64,000 bases of DNA from positions 8,408,136 through 8,472,135 of the forward strand of contig OZ038498.1 of assembly GCA_964036315.1 (NCBI GenBank). The letters run 5' to 3'. The position numbers and the translations under genes are program-made. This stretch comes from Acanthosepion esculentum (taxonomy: Eukaryota > Mollusca > Cephalopoda > Sepiida > Sepiidae). Shown here piece after piece: positions 56,080 to 64,000 of the stretch. The number at the start of each line of letters is the position of its first letter. Within the stretch, counting starts at the first letter, position 1. A model generated the notes under the pieces. That model was given only the letters and a program-made list of their open reading frames with translations, did not search any database and had not been told where the DNA came from.

Positions 56080-57350
56080 TAACCCTTGACAACAATCAAA
56101 TCTGATATTGCGAGGAAACTTGACCGTAATGCGTTTTTATAGGAATTTATATTTAGACAGTAAATATATAGCTTTTTACGTTAAATGGCCAAGAAATCGT
56201 TCAGTATTACAGCGTGATTTATAAAACATAAAGCTGAAATTTGTGAAGATGTATTTAAAAAGAAATGACTTCCAAGATTATCTGATAATGCAGTTATCAG
56301 GATGAAGATTTGCGCTAATCTCACCAACAGGTGGGTATGTGGCAACTTTGAAAAAATGGCTCTGCGCTATCATAAGAATAAATATTATTTTTGATAAACG
56401 TTAAATGAAAGAAATAACCGACCCTTACCATAAAAAATGGCAGATTCGATAAGACTTAAAAGAGAGTATACATATATACATATATATGAAACATTATAGG
56501 CTTGCTCGCTTGCTCAAGATTTGATTAATAAAATGATTAACATCACCGGCAAAAAACGACTCATCTGTTTTTCAGGCGGGAATTTCTACATCTTGTTACC
56601 GTGCACTAATCTCATAGGAAGATAATCTATGTTTCAGAAATATTCTTTTTGTATTAGAACCAACGATAGAAAGATTTTAGAAGGCTTTTGATCAGTTGTC
56701 GACATTCCTACGTTATAGAACAGAAGTTTAACATTACTTTCTCTCTTTAGCATCAAGTTAAAATTAGGAAACAGATTCAAAGACTAGAAATGACTATGAT
56801 CATTAGCAAAATGCAGCCACAACTCAGCGATCATAAAATATAATCCAGCCCTTTTGCCCTGCTTGCTCGGGTCAAGCTGCACCCCCTGCAGAGAGGTAAA
56901 CAGCGCCAACAAAGGGCCCACGTCTTTACTCTACCTGATTGACTACCGATCAAACCAAATACCTTTTGGATTCTCATGCAAACTAAATCTATGCCTGCAT
57001 ATCTATTGTTAATGAAGCAAAGACTGTAGATGTTGATATGCCAGAACACAAATCAAATTAAACCGTAAACTTTCCCACAAATTATTAATTTTGTTTCTTC
57101 AACGTTTCGCTTCTAAGGATACCATATACTGATGCTAAGTATAACAAATATTTATCTGGATTAGATACGTATATAGATACGTGGTTATTATATTATTATT
57201 CGTCTTCCTATATAGACAAGCTTATTGCTTTTTACTTCACACGAAAAAGGAAAAAGTCTCACTTGTTTTAACGCACAAAATACTGTCACCGGCTTAGACC
57301 TAATATTTGCCCAGTTACATTCAAAACATAAATTGCAATCTCAATATTCA
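56080..57350. other. Unassigned region
   Basis: Nothing recognised; 56190-56400 has a broken frame without a known motif. Confidence 0.35.
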
Positions 57351-57355
57351 GTCTT

Positions 57356-57900
57356 CACCCTTGTGCAAATTAATTGAAACAAAATGAATAATTCCGTTAT
57401 TATTTACTTTTTTTTTCGTATTTTTGCCAATGAAACATGACCAAGTGATCATGTTAGTACTTCGTAAGTCCATTCCACGAAGTCGTTCCTTGCAGACTGA
57501 CTACAGATTCGACTTGATCTAAATCAGAAGTGTTTCCAGGCCAGTCGATAATACTTTGATTATCTGACTTGTATGGCTTGCCAGTGTGTTCGTGCGGCTT
57601 TACATTTTTGTACTCTTTCTTGGAGTAATGCCCATCGCAGACAATGGTCATAGGACAACTAATCAACAGTCGAGACAAATCTGATGCAATCCTGGATGAC
57701 GTAATGTTTTTCAAGGCCAAATAAATTTCATCATGCATCCCAAAAAGAGATTCATATTGCTGCACACCATTGCAAATGATCTAATCTGAGGAAAATAGTA
57801 GAAATCGATTACACCCTGTCATTCCAATGCGTCTAAAACTGACTGTATGGTGTAAGAAACGAAACTAAAGCAGTTGTTCCAATTAATTTGCACAAGGGTG
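57356..57900 (-). mobile_element. Deleted Tc1-like element with both inverted repeats
   Basis: Ends CACCCTTGTGCAAATTAATT at 57356 and its inverse at 57881-57900 (with TA at 57901-57902). Inside, minus-strand residues at about 57765-57454 include HTGKPYKSDNQSIIDWPGNT, like the PKHTGKxVxxW...LDWPGNSPDLNPIEN region of Tc1 transposases, without a clear E. This is an internal-deletion derivative of about 545 bp. Confidence 0.75.
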
Positions 57901-58093
57901 TAATTACTAATCAAAGAACTAAGTGGCTAATCGTGTAATATTTTATATATTTTCAGTTGGAATTGTGTGTTAAATTTAAACTAATTTTGCTATAACATTT
58001 TGTTTTCTTCTTGAGGTCTTTATACAATTTAAAATCTTATAGGTTAACAATAAGTTTCATCATTTTCAGAAGTAATGATATTTGACTGTATAT

Positions 58094-58325
58094 TTGTTTT
58101 GGTAATTTATCCCCGCACGCATTGAACTCTCCCAGCTATAAATAGGAGCAGGTACTGCCTTTTGCAGAGGCAAGTTTCCACCAGTCAGCTCCGACAGTCG
58201 GACCGAAAATTCTTGCTGTAACACTCTCGTTTGTATATGTTTGTATTACTGTTTCTCTTAATATATTTGTTTAACTCAATCCCTCTCTTTGTGTCCTTAT
58301 TTCTGGCCCAAACAAAGCCACAACA
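58094..58325 (+). mobile_element. LTR-like block, probable solo LTR
   Basis: It starts TTGTTTTGG and ends CCACAACA, with ATAT on both sides (58090-58093 and 58326-58329), a possible 4-bp duplication. Inside are a TATA box (CTATAAATAGGAGC) and CTCCGACAGTCGG downstream. It is structurally like the LTR at 11369, but the end positions are less certain. Confidence 0.55.
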
Positions 58326-58329
58326 ATAT

Positions 58330-58680
58330 GACGTTTAGAAAACGCCCCGTTCTTTTGTTGTTGTTTTTTCAAATTAGAAACAAAAACTTATTTGAGCAAA
58401 ATGAACGAAATACTCCGATTCATTGCAAACAAAATTTTGTCTAAGATTTTTTAAGGATGGTAGAAAAAAACATGTCAAATGAATTAAAACAAAAAGATGC
58501 TTGCTAAATGTAGGTAAAATCCTTTAAAATTTAAATCCTTTAGAATCTAAATACTTATGTAATACTATGGTTTTAACGATTATATAACAACTATATAACA
58601 TTGACCTAAAACAAATTTACTATATCTAGAAAAAGTCATTTATGTATTTTACTATCAGAATTTAAAAAAAAATAAGAACT
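58330..58680. other. Unassigned AT-rich spacer
   Basis: Nothing recognised. Confidence 0.35.
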
Positions 58681-58684
58681 CGCT

Positions 58685-59085
58685 TTTTAAAAAATATTTC
58701 AAACCAAATAAGGAAATAAAGCCACTAAGACGCAAGAGGTTACAGAGTGTGAAAGAATATGTGGAAGATATAAATATCATTGAGGAGAGAGAATGATAAA
58801 AGAAATGTAATTAAGAAGAGAAACGATAACAATTGACTTTACCGGGAAATCTTTGAAGATCAAAGTTGACTGGAAAGCAAGAGACCGGAAGAGAGTTCCA
58901 CAAGTGAGAAGTGCGAGAGAAAAACTTAGCATAAAACGTACTCATGCATCTATTATTTCAAGTGTAAAAGGATGAGACCGATCTTTCAATCTAGTACTGC
59001 GCTTAAATTTGTAAAGTCGAACTACCAAAGTTTATCACAACAATTACCCCGAAAATATTTATAGAAACGTACAAAGAAACTTAAT
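58685..59085 (-). pseudogene. LINE-A 3' fragment
   Basis: The plus-strand text has the inverse of the LINE-A 3' end (GCCACTAAGACGCAAGAGGT) and ACCGATCTTTCAATCTAGTA, the inverse of the FKRSTRL region. Strongly decayed. Confidence 0.6.
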
Positions 59086-59266
59086 ATTTATGATTGTATG
59101 AATTCTTGACTCTTCACGCAAACACATTTACTAAAATGCTAACGTTTTCTCTATCCCTACTTCCGTTAATACGCTCAATTCGTATTAAATTGTCCAAGAG
59201 GTCTTTCGTCATAAAATGTCCTAGAAATTCCAACTGTTTCGTTGTCATTTTCAGCATGTCTTTCTA

Positions 59267-60543
59267 TCAGGTCATCCCATAAGTTCTGTCCGAATTTTGA
59301 ATAAAGAAAACAAGTGACCAAATGTTACATTTAATTACAGATTCAGTCAACAATGTATCTTCCCTGATTATCTATGACTTCCTTCCATCTATTAACAAGC
59401 TTACTAATTCTATTACTGTAAAATTCTTTTGGCTTTAATTCGAAGAACTCACAAATGTCAGTTTTAACCTCTTCCTGTGTTACAAAAGCTCTTTTCTTCC
59501 AAATGATTCTGTAAGCTACGAAACAAATGGTAGTCTGAAGGAGCAAGGTCGGGAGAATAAGGTGGATGAGGAATTTTCTCCCAACCAAGTTCTTCGATCT
59601 TTTGTGACGTGATTCTTGCTGTGTGTGGTCGCGCATTGTCCTGATGAAACATTACCCGTTTTCGATTCACTAGAGCAGGTCTTTTTATCCCTCAAAGCTT
59701 GGTTCAAACGCTCTAATTGCTGACAGTATATTTGAGCATTAATTGGTAATAATTCAAAGTGGATTATTCCTTAGCAATCCCACCAGATTGAAAGAAGAAC
59801 CTTTTGCCCATGAAGTTCTCTTCTCGGCTGTGGCTGGGGTCCTTCCCCCTTACCAAGCCACTGTCTACGACGCTTAACATTTCGATAAAAGATCCATTTT
59901 TCGACGCCAGTCACAAGTCTATCCAAAAAAGGTGAAACAAGTTGGCGAGAATGGAGAGAAGAGCAGATGTCAACTCGGAATTTGAGAATGTTTTCAGACA
60001 ATTCATGAGGCACCCATTTTCCAAGTTTAGGAACTTTTCTAAGTTGTTGAAGATGACGATGAACAGTTGTATGGTTTGAACTGAGAACCACTGCCAATTC
60101 CTCAACTGATAAAGCAGGATTTTCTTCAAGGGCTGCTTCAAGAAGCTTTTCATCAAACTCCTGGACGTCCGGTTCGATCTTCATCTTCAAGGGTGAAATC
60201 TCCACCTCTGAATTTTGCAAACCATTTTCTGCAAGTTCTTTCATTCGCACATTCCTCTCCATAAACTGAGTGAATGTTCCTAGCCGCTTCGGCTGCTGAG
60301 TTTCCTTTCTTGAACTTATAAAGCATTATGAGCCTCAAATGATTCTTGGGTACTTCCATGTTAGCAGGGTTTTAATCAAATAAAATTTAATTTTATTGTT
60401 CTCTGAAATAAAATTTGATCAGTTTAAATGCATCTAAACATAAAAATAATGTTCAGCTCCATTAGACATTATAAAATACTCTTTAAATTTCGTTCATTTT
60501 AACAAAAAGTTAAAATTCGGACAGATCTTATTGGATGACCTAA
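59267..60543 (-). mobile_element. Full-length mariner element, inactive
   Basis: 1277 bp between TA dinucleotides (59265-59266 and 60544-60545). The inverted repeats share AGGTCATCC(C/A)ATAAG and TCTGTCCGAATTTT. Its length is that of intact mariners. See the transposase entry for coding damage. Confidence 0.95.
59343..60359 (-). pseudogene. mariner transposase, frame-shifted
   Basis: Start ATG at 60359: MEVPKNHLRLIMLYKFKKGN, then ECANERTCRKWFAKFRGGDF (HTH), then frame-shifted ENPALSVEELAVVLSSNHTT (second HTH), VPHELSENILKFRVDIC, VTGVEKWIFYRN, QDNARPHTARITSQKIEELG, PPYSPDLAPSDYHLFRSLQN and a C-terminus FYSNRISKLVNRWKEVIDN with a stop at about 59343. At least three frame changes occur. The first catalytic aspartate of the TGDEKW box is Val; the other two (QDNARPHTA and SPDLAPSDYHLF) remain in the D,34D arrangement. 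Confidence 0.92.
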
Positions 60544-60849
60544 TAGTTGCTATTTTCTTTAGAACTTCATGATTGCTCACATGTTCTGTCTATGCCATTC
60601 TCAGCATCTTGATGGACAACTACATTTCTGTCGCTTTGATTCTCTTCATCTGTGGGGAAATCGTTCAGCATTCAGGGTCATACAAAAAGCCGGATATGCA
60701 ATTACAGTTCAGGACTTTGTTTCCAACGAAAGTGAATACCATTTCTTTATTCAACGAGGTTGAACTAATCATTTCCAATTTGACTAATCTTTTTTCGTTT
60801 ATTGTTCACTGTGGCATATTTTATTCTGAGAAGAGCCCAAAAACAGAAC

Positions 60850-61570
60850 TTTGTATTTCCTTCTTAACCCTTTGATACCTGACCACCGCTTTACCGGCAG
60901 TAAAGAAAAATGACGTAATGCTCAGCCACCGGTTGAGCAGTGGTAGAGAAAAATGATTAAACGCCCAGCCACCAGTTGAACGGTTGTAACTACTTTTATA
61001 TTTACCGTGAAACATTACATAATAATTATTTATGGATTTTGACTCAGGAGCTCAGGCAGAAGGCTTAAAACTGTTCAAGAACGTAGGGCTCAAATGCGAT
61101 TATGATGGTCAGCCAGTTTCCGGACGTGTAACACACATATTGTATATTTGTTATGTTGTTTAATTCATTAAAAGCAAGTGACCTTTCGATCTCCGCATTT
61201 AAAACATAGTTTCGTATCTCCCCTCAATCTGGCTTAGTTCTCTGTTGCTTATTATCCCTTTGCACCCTTTCCATCTGCTCAGATTACTCGTGGGTTCGTC
61301 GGTTGGTAACATTTGACCCTTACGCCAATTAGAACATGGCATGTCAATAATATTTTATCAGATAATATCGTCATCTGTTAATTGTTAACAGATAAAGTAT
61401 TAGCTCTCATACAGTATGAAATCAAGATAGCAATCTCATGTTTGAAGGTGAAAACAAAGAGGAGGTAACTAGCAGATAAGAGGAGTGCTAATCACACTTA
61501 TGGAACAGATTTAATATTTTTATTTATTAAAGACTAAAATAAATCTTTAAATATTCAGGCTTATGGCCTC
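60850..61570. other. Unassigned spacer
   Basis: 60880-60990 contains an internally repeated CAGCCACCGGTTGAGC / CAGCCACCAGTTGAAC pair. Otherwise nothing recognised. Confidence 0.35.
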
Positions 61571-61572
61571 AT

Positions 61573-61680
61573 CATGTTGAAACACCGGTTTCCATACCAT
61601 CATCAAAGTTAAGCAACGTTAAGCCTGACCAGTACCTAGATAAATGGCCGCTTGGGAATCCGAGGATTTGTAAACTTGAA
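61573..61680 (+). pseudogene. 5S rRNA-derived segment (pseudogene or 5S-SINE head)
   Basis: AAGTTAAGCAACGTTAAGCC (box C region of 5S rRNA), CAGTACCTAGATAAATGGCC and GCTTGGGAATCCGAGGATTT follow the 5S gene in order, with CCATACCATCATC before. It is diverged, and the 3' stem is broken. It is directly followed by a SINE-2-like segment. Confidence 0.75.
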
Positions 61681-61684
61681 TGTG

Positions 61685-61830
61685 ACGCGGGTGTGATGGA
61701 TTAAGGCTTGAAATTATTAACTAGAGTACTGAATTCCAATTCCCGATGCGTTCGTTATATTCACTTACGCAAAAATACCTTGGGAAAGGCATGAATCCTC
61801 CTTTTCCCCTTCAAGCTATGCGTTAATTAG
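61685..61830 (+). mobile_element. SINE-2 fragment following the 5S segment
   Basis: GGTGTGATGGATTAAGGC, ACTGAATTCCAATTCCCGAT (box B region), TTATATTCACTTACGC, CCTTGGGAAAGGCATGAATC. Confidence 0.6.
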
Positions 61831-61849
61831 TAAAACGTTGATGCCTAAA

Positions 61850-61990
61850 CCATTATTATTAAAAAAAAACAAAAAAATACTTTAATTTTTTTTTTTTAAA
61901 TTAAAAAAAAACAAAAAACTTAAAAATTGTTTTTTTATAATTAAAAAAAAACTCTAAAACTCTAAAGAATTTTCTTTTTAAAAATCTCTA
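61850..61990. repeat. Poly-A/poly-T low-complexity tract
   Basis: Alternating A- and T-runs that can fold on themselves. Confidence 0.7.
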
Positions 61991-62039
61991 AGGAAAATTT
62001 GTTTAATTACATAATCTAAAAAACAGTCGATAAACCGAA

Positions 62040-62372
62040 CAGGGGTCGGCAATCTTTTGCTGACGATGTCCCCACTTAGGGTTTTAAAATCATTCAGTGT
62101 GCCAACAACAATCATATTTTTATACAAGCCAAAGAAAATATACCTGTTCTACAATATATTATATATAGTAATATATACAATAATATGTAAACCAAATTAT
62201 TAGAAATAAACTGTTTTTAAAAGTTTTTTTTTATGAAGTTCTTATTAATTGGAGTCTAACGAGCGAAGAGTTTTGAAACAGCTAAATATCTTCTTTGCGT
62301 TATAGTAATTATTGGTTCGGACGTTGTGATGTCATTGGAAATTCCTTGGTGTGGAACGTGTGGACGATTCTT
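62040..62372. mobile_element. hAT-like MITE, copy 1
   Basis: The CAGGGGTCGGCAATCTTTTG end is typical of hAT inverted repeats. The body (TTTTAAAATCATTCAGTGTG, ATATACCTGTTCTACAAT, TTTTGAAACAGCTAAATATC) matches copy 2. The right end appears lost. Confidence 0.7.
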
Positions 62373-62710
62373 GTTCTAGAGGATGAAACACATTATACAG
62401 AATGTCTTTTCTATTTTGTCAATTATAAATTATTGAAAATATTTACTTTAAAATATAGCAATATCTATGTATTTATATTAGACTGTATTAGATTTTATTT
62501 TTTATGAGAAGCAGTCATTTAATTCTTTTATTCTTACTACAAAATGTTTAGTCTTAAATTTTTTTTAAATTATATTGCAGCATTCCTACATCTTCGGGTT
62601 TTTTCCAATCAATACATAATTATAATTGACACTTGCATTTTTATGTGCCGCCACCTCCAACGCATATATAATTCTATTAACGAAAACATTACTTTAGTCC
62701 AATGACGTCC
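62373..62710. other. Unassigned AT-rich spacer
   Basis: Nothing recognised. Confidence 0.35.
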
Positions 62711-62718
62711 TTCTAGAG

Positions 62719-63071
62719 CAGGGAATCAGCAACCGTTTGTTGACTATGTGCCGACTTAAGGTTTTAAAATCATTCAGTGTGCCAACAGCATACGTAAGTC
62801 AAGGTCAATATACCTGTTCTACAATTTATTTTATATAGTAATATAGACAATAATATGTAAACCAAATTAACAGAAACAAAAAGTTTTTAAAAGATTTTTT
62901 TGCGAAGTTATTAATGGGAGTTTAACGAGTGAACTGTTTTGAAACAGCTAAATATCTTGGCGTAATAGTAGTTATTGGTTCAGACCTCGTGATGTCATTT
63001 GCGCATGCAAGCCTTGGAAAATTTCTTCGTGTGGCACGTGTGGCACGCGTGCCGTAGGTTACCGGCACCTA
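62719..63071. mobile_element. hAT-like MITE, copy 2, both ends
   Basis: Starts CAGGGAATCAGCAACCG and ends with the inverse of CAGGTGCCGGTAACCTACGG (one end base changed). Flanks 62711-62718 (TTCTAGAG) and 63072-63079 (TCGTAGAG) agree at six of eight positions, as for an aged 8-bp hAT duplication. Confidence 0.75.
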
Positions 63072-63344
63072 TCGTAGAGAACAAATCAATCAATCAAACA
63101 GTTATTGTTAAGTAAATCATTCTAACTTTCAGCAATATATCTAAAAAAAAATAAAAATAACTGAAATTCATAAAACTTCTAATTGATGTAAATGGCAAAA
63201 TCTCCCAAATATTTCAACTATCTTTCTGATTCTAAGTACAAGTGTCCTTTTTGCTTCCAGTTTTCTTAAAGATTACTCGTTGCTCATATATCCTGCCCAT
63301 AGAATTCTCAGTTTCCATCTTTATAACTACATCTCTGTTACCTC

Positions 63345-63440
63345 AAATCTCCGCTTCTGCGGAATCAGAATCAACGTTGAGTTTAAGCAAGCCAATGAGC
63401 CAATTGGAGTAAAGTGCCATGCAGATTTAAATTGTCCAGC
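63345..63440 (-). mobile_element. Helitron internal fragment
   Basis: It repeats sequence found at about 63785-63875 (GCGGAATCAGAATCAACG, AGTAAAGTGCCATGCAGATT). A partial copy abuts the 3' end of the next Helitron. Confidence 0.6.
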
Positions 63441-63461
63441 ATCCACTGCTATATAGGAGGA

Positions 63462-64000
63462 CTAGCAGCATGGCCCGGCGTTGCCCGTGCTTGATTCAAA
63501 AATCGTACGACTCATACAGCAATCGCTATCACTTGACTTAAAATATTTTTGCCCTTCCTTGCCTTTAAAGGAGTGTCCTTTGCCGTGCTGATGTTGCTAC
63601 ATACTTTACTTCTTGCCTATCTCACACTGCAAATTTTTTTAAAGCTCTATACTAAACATTAAATCTGTTACGAAAAAAGAACTAAACAAAATGAACACAA
63701 AACGATCAGCTTTAAAAAAGGAGTCTTAACTGGAAAAACCGAATGAAAAAAGAATGTTAACAACAAATAATTTTTCACACCCAACCCAGTTCTGCGGAAT
63801 CAGAATCAACGTTGAGTTTAAGCAAGCGAATGTGCCAATTGGAGTAAAGTGCCATGCAGATTTAAATTTTTCCCATTGTGACGAATGCAACTATCGAATT
63901 TTTTTTTGCATGCTAGTTAACATTCGTGTCAGTCAGCTGTTGGCTCTCACGCTGGCCAATAGAATCTTCCTGCTTATTCGTGACAGCCAGCTATAGGCTC
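63462..64000 (-). mobile_element. Non-autonomous Helitron, second copy, runs off window
   Basis: The 3' CTAG end is at 63465-63462 (minus) with T beyond it, preceded by GCACGGGCAACGCCGGGCC. The body matches 22240-22790 in reverse orientation (TAACATTCGTGTCAGTCAGC, GGCTCTCACGCTGGCCAATA). The 5' end lies outside the window. Confidence 0.8.

Larger units (their letters stand above)
59090..60800 (-). pseudogene. LINE-D fragment interrupted by a mariner
   Basis: The upstream part (60800-60546, minus) includes MLRMA, TEHVSNHEVLKKIA and a preceding ATEM. After the mariner, the downstream part (59264-59090) continues MLKMTTKQLEFLGHFMTKDL and LDNLIRI. Together they give the expected LINE-D order, so the mariner landed inside an older LINE-D copy. 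Confidence 0.75.

Noticed and set aside
61573..61680. A functional 5S rRNA gene
   Set aside because: The 5' and 3' ends do not form helix I, several conserved positions are changed, and no T-run terminator is in place.

Overview
This window is AT-rich, intron/intergenic-type DNA from a large, repeat-dense animal genome. A repeat-rich invertebrate is most likely. A cephalopod mollusc is my best guess, from the (TA)n load, several tRNA-headed SINEs, Penelope-like, Tc1/mariner, Helitron and degenerate LINE relics together; the species cannot be fixed from sequence alone. I found no intact host protein-coding gene. Every long open frame is either a decayed transposable-element protein or a translation of a microsatellite or minisatellite. 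All recognisable proteins are transposases or retroelement polymerases, and all are broken.

Layout. 1-11 kb: a Tc1-like relic cut by the window edge, SINE-1 copies, fold-back tRNA elements (SINE-3), 3' pieces of LINE-A, a long degenerate LINE-B and a dispersed repeat with internal 28-bp tandem units (DR-A). 11-16 kb: a solo LTR with a perfect 5-bp target duplication, transposase relics, a SINE-2 copy and another LINE-A piece. 16.4-19.4 kb: a GAT/GGT tract and a 77-bp purine-rich minisatellite of about 30 units. 19.4-25 kb: mostly unassigned, plus SINE-1, a non-autonomous Helitron with clear ends and a SINE-2. 25-30 kb: a cluster of (TA)n arrays, inverted element pairs, hammerhead-ribozyme motifs and a Penelope-like element with RT-linker and GIY-YIG remnants. 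30-38 kb: LINE-A, LINE-D and DR-A copies and a SINE-1 that runs into a 107-bp tandem array. 39-47.6 kb: more inverted-repeat/(TA)n elements with hammerhead-like motifs, and SINE-4 copies. 47.8-49.9 kb: a 21-bp minisatellite of about 102 units abutting a mariner-type MITE. 50-64 kb: SINEs, DR-A, Tc1 relics, an LTR-like block, a complete-length dead mariner nested in a LINE-D copy, a 5S-derived segment, paired hAT-like MITEs and a second Helitron copy running off the end.

The most interesting signal is a population of small type-I hammerhead ribozyme (HHR) motifs, in at least ten sequence-distinct families. They sit in two different tRNA-headed SINEs and in the terminal segments of Penelope-like (TA)n-associated elements. 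One copy (27479-27532) carries the full canonical core with all three helices. Many families have a 4-6 nt palindrome exactly where helix III belongs, the arrangement expected for HHRs that work as dimers. Three families carry U3 with A8 in place of the C3-G8 core pair, which looks like covariation. Nearly every motif is oriented so that a (TA)n array lies on its 3' side. PLE-associated HHRs are a known class; the SINE association, the U3-A8 variants and the strict (TA)n polarity are what merit a second look.
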